From Haberlea rhodopensis (lineage: Eukaryota; Streptophyta; Magnoliopsida; Lamiales; Gesneriaceae), in the NCBI GenBank assembly GCA_907163345.1, contig CAJQUN010000058.1:2542001-2606000 (forward strand): DNA of 64,000 nucleotides, written 5' to 3'. The notes under the pieces are model-generated. The model did not search any database, was not told the DNA's origin, and worked only from the letters and a program-made list of their open reading frames with translations. Made by a program: the position numbers and the translations under genes. Shown here piece after piece: positions 12,001-23,470 of this stretch (position 1 is its first letter; each line of letters starts with the position of its first letter).

Positions 12001-13061
12001 GACATCTTAACCACTGAGATCACTGGAATCCTTGGACGAGAGCCGTCCCCATAAAAAGTCCACTGGAACCCCTGATCAGATAGAAAATGTACCATCCTCT
12101 GTCGGCAATCTACCACAGCTCGGTATCTGCTCAACACATCAATGCCGATAATACAGTCAAAGTCCGCCATCTCTAACTGAATCAGATCGGCCCTCAGATC
12201 ATTGCCCTCAAAATAAATGAGGCAATCAGATAACAGTCGATCCTCAATCACATGCTTTCCCGCGGGTGTCGAGACCATGAGAGGCGTGGGTAACAGAGAC
12301 GAGCACAAGTGGTGTCTCTCCACAAAAGCAATAGTTACAAAAGAATGAGAAGCACCTGTATCTACCAAAATAAATGTAGGGTACGTAAATAAATGACACG
12401 TACCAGCAATGACCTCCTCCGGGGCTGCCTCAGCCTGCTCCCTAGTCAGTGCATACACTTGTCCTTGCGGTGGTCCTGTCGCCTGACCTCCCTGTGGTCG
12501 AGGCACAAACTGCTGCCTCGGTGGTGCCGTCCTAGCATCAAATCTTGGCCTATTCGGCCCTAAGTCTGCCTGATTTGCCCGATTGGGGCAATTCCGAGCT
12601 AATTGGCCCACCTTGCCACAAACATAACAGCCTCGGCAGTCATGTGACAAGTGAAATCCTCCACAGCGGTCACACCTGTCCCCTCCTGCCTTACTCCCCT
12701 GTGTAGGTCCTCGATTGCTCTGCTTCTGACTCTGAGATTTCTTCCCGCTAAATCTGGAAGATGATGAGGCCCCACGAGCCTTGAACTGATCCCCTCGTGG
12801 TTTCAAACTATCAGTAACAGGCCTCTGTGATGTCACGGAAGGGGGTACAACGTCTTTATACGCTCCCACAGCAATCTCTGCCAGCTCTGCCCGTGTCAGG
12901 GCGTCATCAAAAGAGCTGGGGTTGTTGGAGACAACCCGGTCAAATAGTTCTGGCCTCAGTCCCTTCAGGAAATGCCTCATCTTTGCATGGCTGCTCACAT
13001 CGATATGGGGGACATACCTCAACAGTGAGGAATACTGCAAATCAAAGTCTGAAACTGACAT
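9054..13061 (-). pseudogene. Element F: gypsy gag C-term to chromodomain
   Basis: Minus strand, continuing the gag at 15680-16146 after a solo LTR insertion. From 13061 to 10755 one frame is open: gag core, two zinc knuckles (about 12650-12590), protease D-T-G (about 12360), RT with F-I-D-D (about 11360) and the first part of RNase H. A nonsense codon at 10755-10757 interrupts RNase H. A deletion of about 5 nt near 10173 shifts frame inside the integrase zinc-binding region, and another shift lies near 9390 after a complete integrase core with SDRD and TDGQTER. The chromodomain-like tail (YVERPIRILDR.. to WETERHM) is cut at 9054. Few breaks for so old a context. Confidence 0.9.
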
Positions 13062-13390
13062 TGTGATGACCTGAGATTAGGGATGTTAATCCCGGAGCGT
13101 TAATAACCTCTAAAGTTGGTTTACGTGGCGATTTGGAGTTTAATCGAGGTGTTGGGCCTTCTGGGCTCAGTTATTTGAGTAGTTGGGATCGTTGGATCCC
13201 GAGGTTGAGATCGTATTCTCATTTCGGTAAAAACCTGTGAGTTGGTTTTTTAGTGTGACTCAGAATCTCGGGTGCTTTGTGTGGGCACCGGTAGGGGGTT
13301 TTTGAGTTAGAGAGAGAGTTTTGGAAAACAGATGATTTTTAATGAATCATGATGTATTTGTGGGGCTATTAGTATTTCGGGGTATTTTTG

Positions 13391-13400
13391 CTATAAATAC
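13391..13400 (+). promoter_or_regulatory. LTR TATA box
   Basis: CTATAAATAC about 330 bp from the LTR start, conserved in position and sequence in the H LTR (19879-19887) and, inverted, in the I LTR (36975-36984). It probably marks the U3/R boundary, placing the GC-rich block and the hairpins in transcribed R-U5. Confidence 0.7.
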
Positions 13401-14273
13401 CAGTTGAACCCGAGATTTTAAATAAAAATCTCATTTTCAGCCTCCAACCCGTCACTCTCTCTTCCCCATTCTGCCATTCCCGATTTCTTCCCTCGACCCG
13501 CCGCTTCCAGCCGTGCGACCGCCGCCGTCCGACCGCCGTTCGGCGCGTGCGACCCGCCGCCGGCTTCGTCTCGTCGAGGCGCAGCTATCCCCTCCGTCAA
13601 TTTGAAGTTTCAGCGCGATTTGAAGTCGGATTTTGCGAGAAAGCGGCGATCCCTAATTTCTAGGGTTCTTCGATTTTGGTCCGATTTCTTCCGATTTTCG
13701 ATTGGGTAACCTCCCTTGCCCCTTTTTCGTCGTTGTTGTGTAATTCCCTGCCATTTTTGTGTTCGATTTGTTCGAATTATTGCTGTTGGTGGGATTGGTT
13801 CGAATTTATGCATTTTTCGTGGGTTTAGGTTCGAAAATTGTGATTTTTGGCAGAGGTGTGGTGATGCTTGTTTGTAATTGATTAATTCATGTTGTAGATG
13901 CATTATGATGCTTGATTGTGTTCGAAATTGAGGAATTGGATTCGAGTTAGGGCTTTGGATTTCGAATTTTGGGGGTTTGGCATGTGGGGCGATTATTCAT
14001 GTTGTTGACTGATTAATTCATATTTTAGATGAATTATGGTGTTTAATTGGGTTCGATTCGTGTTGTGAAGGTTCGAAAAATTTGTGGGGAATTCTTGAGC
14101 AATTTTCGATATTGGTTTATTGTCTTGTGTTGACAATATTTTTGAGGGTTATGGGTGTGCTTGAGCATGGGTTGCATGTTCGTAATTAATTGTGAATTAA
14201 TTTATCGTGTTAGCACATCGTTCCTCGGAGCATGGAACTCGAGCAAGGTTTGGCTCGGACTTCGGAGATTAAG

Positions 14274-14288
14274 GTACGTGCGACGTAC
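14274..14288 (+). promoter_or_regulatory. Donor-like hairpin AAG|GTACGT-GCG-ACGTAC
   Basis: Perfect 6-bp inverted repeat with a 3-nt loop, directly after AAG. GTACGT fits a plant 5' splice site. It is found at the equivalent place in nearly every LTR of the window. Confidence 0.7.
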
Positions 14289-15679
14289 GAGCATTACTTT
14301 ATGTGAGCAATTGTGAAATGCATAATGTGTTGTAATTGCATTAGATGATTGTGGGTATGGCTATATATATATGTGTGTGTCGATATGACTATGGAACGAC
14401 CTAGTCTTGATATCGCTGCCACAAGTGTGCGTAGTACTAGAGTAGTATGACCTTATAAGAGGTATGGGTACTGGGTTTATATGACTATTGTGAGACATGT
14501 GAGATGTCTAAATATAAATGAGAATTTGTAAAATAAAGGGTAGGGCATTTGAGATGCCTGAGAATGATCGTGGGATCATGTATTCATTGTAAGACATGTG
14601 AGATGTCTAAGTGAAATAGAGAATTTGTAAAATAAATGCTAGGCATTTGAGCTATCTGTGATTGGTAGCAAAGTTGAAAAATCAGTATTAGATATCGAGA
14701 TATCTATGTTTGCATGTATAATGAATTTGGAATCGTTAAGTATTGATACTTGAGAATCAGGCATGCTATGAGTTAAATCAATGTGTTGATTTACTGATTT
14801 ATGAGATTTGATGAGTTTGATGATTGTGAGAACAGGGATAGTACACGGAACCCCGGATGAGGATGTTGCCATCCAGGGAGTATCATTTAAAATTCATTAA
14901 TATTTACTTGTGTTGTAAATTATGAATTTCATTATTGTGATTATGAGGTTTTGTGTATTGGTATGCTCACCCCGTTGGGGGCTGTCTCTGTTGGGGCAGG
15001 TGAACAGGTGCATCGATGGCTATGGAGCTGGGCTCGAGCTGTTGATTGGATGTACTCACAGGATCGTGGTACCAGGGCTTGATGGAGCACGGTATCGTAT
15101 ATAGTACTTATATACACCCGAGATTTATATACACATTTATGATGCTCGCATGTGAGCACGGATATTCTTGTATATGGGTTGTATATAAAGGCATGAGCCT
15201 TTCTCTCTTTCATTATATGTTGCATGCAATTGTGGTAGAATTGCTAATGATATGAGAGTCGTTAGTGTATTGTGTGGGTGTTGAGACCCATTTATGTCGT
15301 CATATGTGTGGTGTCTTCCCTGGCTGGGAATTTACTTGGTGTACTATATTCTGTTGAGTATTGTGTATTCCCTGGCCGGGAATTATATTATGTGATGTGC
15401 TTGTGTTTTGGGATAGCTCAATTTATGGGGAGACTCTGCCCAAATTTTTATAAAAGTCCACAATGTGAAAAGTGGCAAAATGGGGATGGTAATGGGCAAC
15501 TCTATGAGTCTATATGTTAGTAGAGATGATCTTATAACGTTGAACATTAAAGAAATTTTGTAGTTGCCATTCAATGGTAAAGTATCATCTGAGCTTCCCG
15601 ATTGGCTTTTTATTGAAAGCATGTGCCACACATAGTGGTTAATACACTAATTAAGGGTTAAGGGCTTGGGATCCTTACA

Positions 15680-16146
15680 GACATGTTGCCCTGCTTCAAA
15701 TTAGTGAACTCGTCCTCCTTGACTTGTCTGGCAGCGGCAGAAAAATACCGGTTAAGAAACCGGGTCCTGAATACAGTCCAGTCCACTACCATACCTTGAG
15801 CCCTCAGCTCCATCACAGTGGTTTTCCACCACATAGAAGGCTTCTTCGCCATCTGAAACTCGGCTAACCTCAGCCATGCGGTACGTGCACAGGGCGCAGT
15901 CACAAGTATCTGCTCTATCCGTTCTAGCCACTCTTCGGCCCCTTCTCCAGACTCGGTCCCCTCAAACATGGGTGGACGGAAGTTCAGAAACTGTGTCAAA
16001 CTGAGCTCCCCTGGTAATAACATCTGTGCACTGTGCTCCACTCCCACAGCAGGTGGCGGTAAAGGATTCATATGAGCCACACTAGCATTCATACTGCCCA
16101 TATCCCCTACCTCTTCATTGAGGTTCTCCGGGTTAATAGCCGCCAT
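15680..16146 (-). pseudogene. Element F: gag N-terminal part
   Basis: Minus strand, ATG at 16146 after TTGTGTTGCAG. About 155 residues: a proline-rich N-terminus, LLPGELSLTQF, then the gag domain with WLERIEQILV and the KPSMWWKTTV box, up to the solo LTR at 15679. Frame is kept across the LTR if one copy of GACAT is removed, so F gag was intact when the LTR inserted. The leader (16147-16240) matches that of element E and then changes abruptly into an LTR fragment; the primer site is missing. Confidence 0.9.
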
Positions 16147-16240
16147 GCTGCAACACAAGAGTTAACAACAATACCAAAAGCAGTTCATAGTATAAGCCGT
16201 TAGATAACAAGAGTATAATATTCAAAGCATGTTAGTATAA

Positions 16241-16790
16241 CACTCATACTAAAATATGCATCACATGCATAACATATGTACGGGCATCCCAAGGGCAACA
16301 TGTATTATGTGTTTAGTCATTTAACACAAGGTAAATCAGGTATGCATAAGATAGTGCATTATGATATGATACATGTTGATATGCATCGTTTTGCATATGT
16401 ATATTGTGAAATATAAAGTGAGGATTTCAATGCTTACACTAAGGTCCATATGAGCGAGGAAGAATTCCGCTTATATGGAGTAGTAAGAAGCATTGAAATG
16501 CACTATTGATCTTTCACGAGTCCAGGTTATCCTAGTGAGGATTTCAATGCTTATGCTAAGGTCCATATGAAGCGAGGAAAAATTCCGCTTATGTGGAGTA
16601 GTAGGAAGCATTGAAATGCACTACTGATAAGTGACTCAATTCCATAAGAAGCAAGAATTCTGCTGACATGGATTCCATAGGAAGCGAGGAAAATTCCGCT
16701 TACGTGGATTTCCATAAGGAGCGAGAATTCTGCTTACGTGGAAAAGGAAGGAGGAACCATAATTTCTTGTGACGATTTGTATTCATTTCT
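16241..16790 (+). mobile_element. LTR fragment with two large nested hairpins
   Basis: Starts inside an LTR related to that of element C (GTACGGGCATCCCAAGGG at about 16275). It then holds two 117-bp units, each bounded by the 12-bp arms ATTTCAATGCTT and AAGCATTGAAAT (16424-16435 with 16488-16499; 16541-16552 with 16606-16617), with an inner CATATGAGCG/CGCTTATATG stem. No ORF. It passes into H internal sequence at about 16790; the exact junction is unclear. Confidence 0.6.
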
Positions 16791-19549
16791 CTATGAGGAC
16801 ACGATTTATAGCGATGGTTCATTCCGCTATATTGATAGGCGATGGTTCATTCCGCCAGGCGTATTGATAGCGATGCCTCTTTCCGCTACTATGTGGATGA
16901 TGATTCATGCTCAGGTGTATAGCGAGGTTTCATGCCACTTATTATATGACGAGATGTCATGCCGTCGATTCTATAGCGAGGGATTTTGCCGCTATGTACT
17001 CAGCACAGGATTTTTGCCGCCTTCGAGCGATGGGTGCTGATTACGCACTATTATTGAGCGACGGAGACAGGTATGACGCTATATTGTTAGCGATGAGGTA
17101 TGAGATATTGCTATTTTATTAGCTTTATTGTAGCTGGCATGCATTGATATACATGTTTTATTATGCCTATTTTACTAGCATGATAGTGGATGACATACGC
17201 TGATGTGCATGTATCGTCACTAGTTGACAATGTCTTAGATGCCATGAGTTGGCATGTGTCGTCACAGGATGACGATGACGATGGTGTAGGAGATGTCTTA
17301 TTAGACATGCATCATCGTTACGATGATCGATGCGTTGAGTATACGTATTCAGTGGTATGCCTTGGGTGCCGGTACCGAGCACAAGGTGGTGTGTGCGGCA
17401 CCAATGGACGTGACCCTTATACCGAGCGGGTTGCTCGAGGAATGGTTGGATGCGCTGTACATGTAATTGTACCGCAGCTTACGTTTGGGATGATCATATT
17501 ACGAGTGGTGATACCCTTGTGGTATGCTCGTTGGAATGGCTTTTGGCCATGTGATTTGACGACAGGAGTAATCATGGAGGAAAGTACTCGCTTTCTGTCG
17601 ATGTGACATGTGGTAGACATGGTCACACCACCCTTGAGGGTGTAGGATGGGTCCTAAGGGAGTAGGATCAGGTTATGTTAAGTACATAGGGACATTGGAG
17701 TGTCCAGGGTGTATCGACATTAGAGGAATGTTGGATAAAGACCCACTACTCTATTGAGTTTTCTTTCCATAGTATGATATACCATGTGGAAACGTCCGTC
17801 TTATTGGTAGGTTTGAGGTGAACCTAGAGAGGCAGCGACCAGTTTGTCTGCCGTGTGTGGGCAGCACCATGAGGGGCTTGCTAGAGCCGTTATACTGCTC
17901 GTTGGAACCAAGTTGGCAAATCGTAAGGTGATACGATGTGGATTGTGGTGGACTCTAGTAGTCACCATATCACTTGAGGTTGAGGCTGAGGTTGTGCATG
18001 CCTCACTGAAACGTGTATACGTTTATGTTTAATCTTGGTGAGACTTGTCTGGGACAGCTCAGGATGTTGGAGTACCAACAAGAGAGTCATCAGGTCGTTA
18101 TTGACTCAATCTAAGGGAACCCGTGTATTAGGGATACAATGGGTGTTATTGTATCCAGTTTTTCCGAACAGTGGTTCGAGACTAGTGGATCTCGAGTTCG
18201 ATGGCACTTCCCTTGTGAGGAAGGAGGTAGTATTATACCTATTAGGGAATCTTTGAAAGATTCGGTGAGTTGGTGCATGTGGTGTTGATTTTGAGAATCA
18301 CGCTGTGTTATTGATCATCGATTTTCATTCTCCTTTGGATGGGAATGACTCAGGATTGACGGTTGTGTTTGGGGCTTAGGGGTATGTTGCAGATACCCGA
18401 GCATAGTGCATTGAGTATGCATGAGGTGTTCGTGCTTAGGCAGGTATACCGATGAGTATACGGATGCCAGTAGTTGATTTCCTTTCTGTCAAGCATAGAG
18501 TTATGCTATTTTAGGATGGTTAAATCTCTGATGAGAGATATGGAACACCTTGAGATTGGGAATCTCCATGGCACGATGATTATGAGGGATAATCGTGAAG
18601 TTAGTTGACTTCCCTTGAGGAGGGATTATCTTGTGAGGGTTAAGGTATTTCATTATTGGTGTTTCCCTCCGAGTTATGCGATAGCCTTCCCAAGTTTGGA
18701 TTGTTAAATCCTAGGATTATCAAGGGATGGCAGGAATTCGGATTGGTTGGGTGTCATTGTCGACACAAGTGTTGAGGATGCAATGGGTTTGTTGCATGTT
18801 CTTTCAGAATTTTAAACTCTGTGGAGTCTCGGTTGTTATTTATGATCAGGACGTGATCCTTGGAACATCCGGAGGTGGACATCTTGTGAGATGTCTTTTG
18901 GTGTGAATCTGTGGCCGTGAGTTGCCCAATTGAGTTGCAATTCGATGGAGGAGGTTTGAGAGTGGAAACCAGGTTTGATATGTATACTAGTGTTTCCCTC
19001 ATAACGATGTATGTTAGACATCGTGAGTCTTGTTAGAGATGTCATGGAATGATATCTACGATAGAATCAGGAGCGATTCGAATCCTTACAGTTTCAGTTG
19101 ACTAACTGCTTTTGGATTATTAGCGTTGATCTGTGCTGACGCTCTTTGACGTTATGATGGATTCGGAAGTCTATTCCACCCCAGAGTTTGACACGAGGTC
19201 AACGCTCTCACGGTTGAGGTGTCATTCAGGATGCGTTCTTACTAGTTGTATTAGAACTAAGGATGATTGTCCGATCTACAGTCGTAAGTATAGGTGGTTT
19301 TGCAGTCATGAGAGGCTGACTTTTGGGATGACCCGCATCGAGGTACGTTTTGCCTCTTGGGTGATAGGTTGGTTTTGGTAAGTCGCTCTGTTTCAGAGTT
19401 TGATGGGAGGTAAGTATCCTCGCGTTTTATTAATACGATTCTGATATGGTCAAGAATCGAGGTTATGGCTTCATGTTGTTGTGTAGCCTAGGTGTTATGT
19501 GATACACCGGTGCAATTTCGAGGACGAAATTCTTTTAAGTGGGGGATAT
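16791..19549 (+). mobile_element. Element H: non-coding internal region, 5'-truncated
   Basis: Similar over most of its length to the internal region of element I (37314-41227, opposite strand), but it lacks about the first 1.1 kb, including the primer site and most of the hairpin array. A short AGCG/CGCT array remains (16805-17050). No gag, RT or integrase motif appears in any frame. It ends with the hairpin AATTTCG-AGGA-CGAAATT (19514-19531) and the polypurine tract AAGTGGGGGATAT (19537-19549) before the LTR. I read this as a LARD-like non-autonomous element. One block is conserved with I in a sense frame: QWVLLYPVFPN to VVLYL (18121-18256). Confidence 0.75.
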
Positions 19550-22092
19550 TGTGATGACCAGGGATTATAGGTGTTAATCCCGTAGTGTTAATAATCCCTA
19601 AAGTGGTTTTACGTGGCGATTTGGAGTTTAATCGAGGTGTTAGGCCTTCTGGGCTCGTTTATTTGGGTAGTTGGGATCGTTGGATCCAGAGGTTGAGATT
19701 GTATTCTCATTTGGGTGAAAAACCTAAGAGTTGGGTTTTTTAATGTGTCTCGGGATCTCGGGTGCTGTGTGAGCACCGGTAGGGGATTTTGGAGTTAGAG
19801 GGAGAGTTTTTGAAAACAGATGATTTTTAATGAATCATGATGTATTTGTGGGGCTATTAATTTTTCGGGGTATTTTTGCTATAAATACCAATTGAACCCA
19901 AAATTTTTAGGATATTTTCATTTCAGCCCCAAATCTCTTCTCCCTCTTCCCGCACGCGATCTTCCCGTCTGCACAGCCGCCGCGGCTTCAAGCGGTGCGC
20001 CCGCCGCCGTCCGGCCGCCGTTTGGCGCATGCGACCTACCACCGGCTTCGTCTCGTCGAGGCGCAGCTTTCCCCTCCGTCAATTTGAGGTTTCGTCGCGT
20101 TTTGAAGGCGGATTTGGCAGGAAAGCGTCGATCCCCAATTTCTAGGGTTCTTCGATTTTTCGTCCGATTCTTCCGATTTTTCGATTGGGTAACCTCCTTT
20201 ACCTCTTTTTCCTTGCTTGTGATGTTTTGCCCTGCTTTTGTGAAGTTTTGGTTCGAATTTATTTCGAAATTGTAGGGTTTGATTTCGAAAATTTGGGGGT
20301 TTTTGGCAAGGGTATTGATTCTTGCAATTGATCGATTATTGCATGTTTTTGAGGTATATTGATGCTTAATTGGGTTCGAAATTGTGAGATTAGGGTTCGA
20401 TTTTTGTAGGGTATTCTTGAACAAATTTCGATATTGTCTCATTTATTTCCCTCCCTGCATGTACCCTGCCCCGGGTCTTTTTAAAGATTAATTGTCGTGT
20501 GTTGACAATTTTTGAGGGATATGGGTGTGCTTGAGCATAGATTACATGTTCGTAAATAATTGTGAATTATTTATCGTGTTAGCACATCATTCCTCGGGGC
20601 ATGGAACTCGAGCAAGGTTTGGCTCGGACTTCGGAGATTTAAGGTACGTGCGACGTACGAGCATTTCTATATATTAGGGCATTTGTGAATGCATAATGAA
20701 ATTTGATTTCATTGAATAATCGCGCATGAGGATTATATATATATATGTTGATATAGCCAAGGAATGACCCAAATCTTGACATCGCCGCTTGTAGCGTGCG
20801 TGACACTAGAGTAGGATGACTTTTACAAGATATAAGGGGTACTGGGTTTATATGCATTCATTATGAGACATTTGAGATGTCTAGGGTTGTAGAATCATGT
20901 ATCTATTATGAGACATTTGAGATGTCTAGGTTTGTAGAATCATGTATTCATTATGAGACATTTGAGATGTCTAGGTTCGTAGAATCATGTATTCATTATA
21001 AGGCATTTGAGATGTCTAGGTATAATGAAGCATTTGTAAAACAAATGCTAGGCATTTGAGCTATCTGTGATTGATAGCGAGGTTGTGAAATCAGTATTAG
21101 ATATTGAGATATCTATAATTGCATGTTTAATGAATTTTCAATCACTATTTGTTGATATTCGAGGATTTGGCATGCGATGAGTTAATCAATGTGTTGATTT
21201 ACTGATTTTTGAGATTTGATGAGTTTGATGATTATGAGGACAGGGACAGTACACGGAATCCCGGATGAGGTTGCCATCCAGGGAGTATCATTTAAATTCA
21301 TTTGTATTTACCTTTGTTGTAAATTATGAATTTCATTATTGTGAGTATGGGATTTTGTGTATTGGTATGCTCACCCCGTTGGGGGCTGTCTCTGTTGGGA
21401 CAGGTGAACAGGTACATCGATGGCTGTGGAGCTGAGCTCGAGCTGTTGATTTGAGGTACTCCCAGGATCGTGGTACCCAGGGCTTGATGGAGCACGGTAT
21501 CGTATAGAGTACCTATATATACACCTGAGGATTTTATACATATTCATGATGCTCGCATGTGAGCACGATTTTACTTGTATATGGATTGTATATAAAGGCA
21601 TGAGCCTTTCTCTCTTTCATTTGAGGTTGCATGCAATTAGAGGTTAAATTGCTAAATGATATGAGAGTCATTGGTGTATTATGTGGGTGTTGAAACCCAC
21701 TGTTGTCGTCATATGTGTGGTGTCTTCCCTGGCTGCGAATTTACTGGTATTACTGCATTATGATGAGTATTATGTGTTCCCTGGCCGGGAATTATGTTAT
21801 GTGTTGTGCTTTTCTTTGGGATAGCTCTATTTATGGGGAGACTCTGCCCAAATTTTTATAAAAGTTCACAGTGTGAAAAGTGGCACCAAGGGGTTGGTAA
21901 AGGGCAAACATATGAGTCTTTTATTGTTAGGATGATGATCTTATAACATTGAGTATTAAAGGAAAATTTTGTAATTGACATTCAATGGTAAAGTATCATC
22001 TGAGCTTCCCGATTGACTTTTTATTGAAAGCATGTGCCACACATAGTGGTTAATACACTAATTAGGGGTTAAGGGCTAAGGGGGTCCTTACA
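19550..22092 (+). mobile_element. Element H 3' LTR, 2543 bp
   Basis: Starts TGTGATGACC right after the polypurine tract and ends GGGTCCTTACA. It has the same module order as the solo LTR at 13062-15679: TATA (19879-19887), GC-rich block (about 19950-20100), donor-like GGGTAACC (20189), hairpin GTACGT-GCG-ACGTAC (20644-20658), 45-bp hairpin repeats (20866-21017), acceptor-like GGGACAG (about 21401). The 5' LTR of H is not in the window at the expected place, so no target duplication can be confirmed. Confidence 0.85.
20866..21017 (+). repeat. Four 45-bp units with 6-bp stem hairpins
   Basis: AGACATTTGAGATGTCT at 20866, 20911 and 20956, and AGGCATTTGAGATGTCT at 21001: exact 45-bp period, stem 6, loop TTGAG. 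Related, diverged units are in the solo LTR at 14493-14608 and in the I LTR. Confidence 0.9.
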
Positions 22093-23470
22093 GTTGGTAT
22101 GGATTGGAAGGTTTTTTGGGAGCAAAAATGGTGAAAATCGCATGTCTGTGCGAGGCGATCGATCGCCTGAAAAGAGGCGACCGATCGCCAAGGGACAGTA
22201 GCATTTTTGCGGGTTAGGCGATCGATCGCCTAAAATGAGGCAACCGATCGCCGAGAGGCAGTAGCCAAATTAAGGGCTAGGCGATCGATCGCCATGTTTG
22301 GCGCGATCGATCGCCGCAGTGAAAATTTTGAGGCGACCGATCGCCTGAGGGAAGCGATCGATCGCCGCCAGTGGATTTTTGAGAAATGGTTTCTTTTGTC
22401 AAATTTTTGGTATTTGGCTATTATTTTGGCTTCTAATATGGGGTTGTGTGATTGTGTAGAACCATCCCAGGTAGCAACGCAACCGAGGAACTGAAGCCAG
22501 ATCAATTCCACTTTTGGAAAGGTACGTAGTGGACGTACGGGCACCCAACGGTACATGTATCTTATATACTCATTGTTTATGCATTGTGGATGCGAGTATA
22601 TATGTGGTATTGCATTGTGGATGCAAATACATGTTATGCATGATGTTTATAGATGCATATGATGTTTATTGGTGCACATCCCATGAGTCGTGGTCATCCC
22701 TTGATGATTTTAATGCTTGCCGCTATTTGTTTTGGTTCCGCTAAATGTGAAGCGAGGGGTGGGAGCGTCGCATGTCACATTTGAGCGTGGTTATCATATA
22801 GGGCGAGGAAAGGGTATTTGCCGCTCAATGAGAGGCGAGGGGTGGGAGTCCCGCATGTCCATTGAAGCGAGGTTATCCTATGCCGCCTATATGTAAATAA
22901 GCGAGGGGCATTAAAATACATTGTGATGGACAGACTAGGGATTGGTGATCAGTATTTGGTATTGATGAGATGGCATATGTCATGACATGTTTAGACCATT
23001 AAAAATAATCTATTGATTATACTCATGAGTTATGGTACAGGGACAACCAAACAGGAAGCGTTTGAAATGCATGGGGAAAACAGGAAGTGTTTTATTATGA
23101 TTATGCATTTACGCTTTATCTTCATATTGTGTTGAATATGAATGATTATTATTGCTCATGTTTGGGGGTTGTCCTTGTAGGTACACGTTTGGCATGATAG
23201 AAGGGCTAGACGGGTTGAGATGGTGAGCTTGTTGAGGATGCTTTTGGGACTTGAAGGACAAGATTATTTTGGATAGTATCTACTCTAGGAGTAGTATAAA
23301 ACTATAATTGAACACATTCATTGATTGGAATGTAATTAATTCTTTTGGTAGTCCTTATTTTTGGCATGTAATGCTTAAGCTCATAGACTCAACACGTTCT
23401 TTTACACTCTGAACTTTTATATTAGCTCTATTATGCCTTGATTCCGCACTTAAGGATTAGGGTCCTTACA
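22093..23470 (+). mobile_element. LTR 3' part (M), plus strand
   Basis: Ends TTAGGGTCCTTACA at 23470; its start is hidden by element H. It holds eight palindromes (22154-22368; three are GCGACCGATCGC- or CAACCGATCGCC-like), an acceptor-like ATTGTGTAG (to 22459), a 62-nt segment, hairpin GTACGT-AGTGG-ACGTAC (22522-22538), AGCG/CGCT hairpins (about 22715-22905) and acceptor-like GTCCTTGTAG (about 23181). No ORF. Confidence 0.7.

Larger units (their letters stand above)
13062..15679 (+). mobile_element. Solo LTR in element F gag, 2618 bp
   Basis: Starts TGTGATGACC and ends GGATCCTTACA, flanked by the perfect duplication GACAT (13057-13061 and 15680-15684). It is the same family as the LTRs of H and I (family G). 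Contents in order: TATA box (13391-13400), GC-rich CCGCCG block (about 13480-13600), donor-like GGGTAACC (13706), acceptor-like GTGTTAG (to 14213), 60-nt segment, hairpin GTACGT-GCG-ACGTAC (14274-14288), short hairpins of the AGACAT/ATGTCT type (14493-14706), acceptor-like GGGGCAG (to 14999). No CGATCGATCG cluster in this family. Confidence 0.92.

Noticed and set aside
16738..19381. Host genes in the 2.7-kb region of H
   Set aside because: Only short frames, no known domain, and the whole region aligns by eye with the internal region of element I.
19892..20275. 127-residue open frame in the H LTR
   Set aside because: Begins at a non-ATG codon in the GC-rich leader block; the frame is not kept in the solo LTR or I copies.
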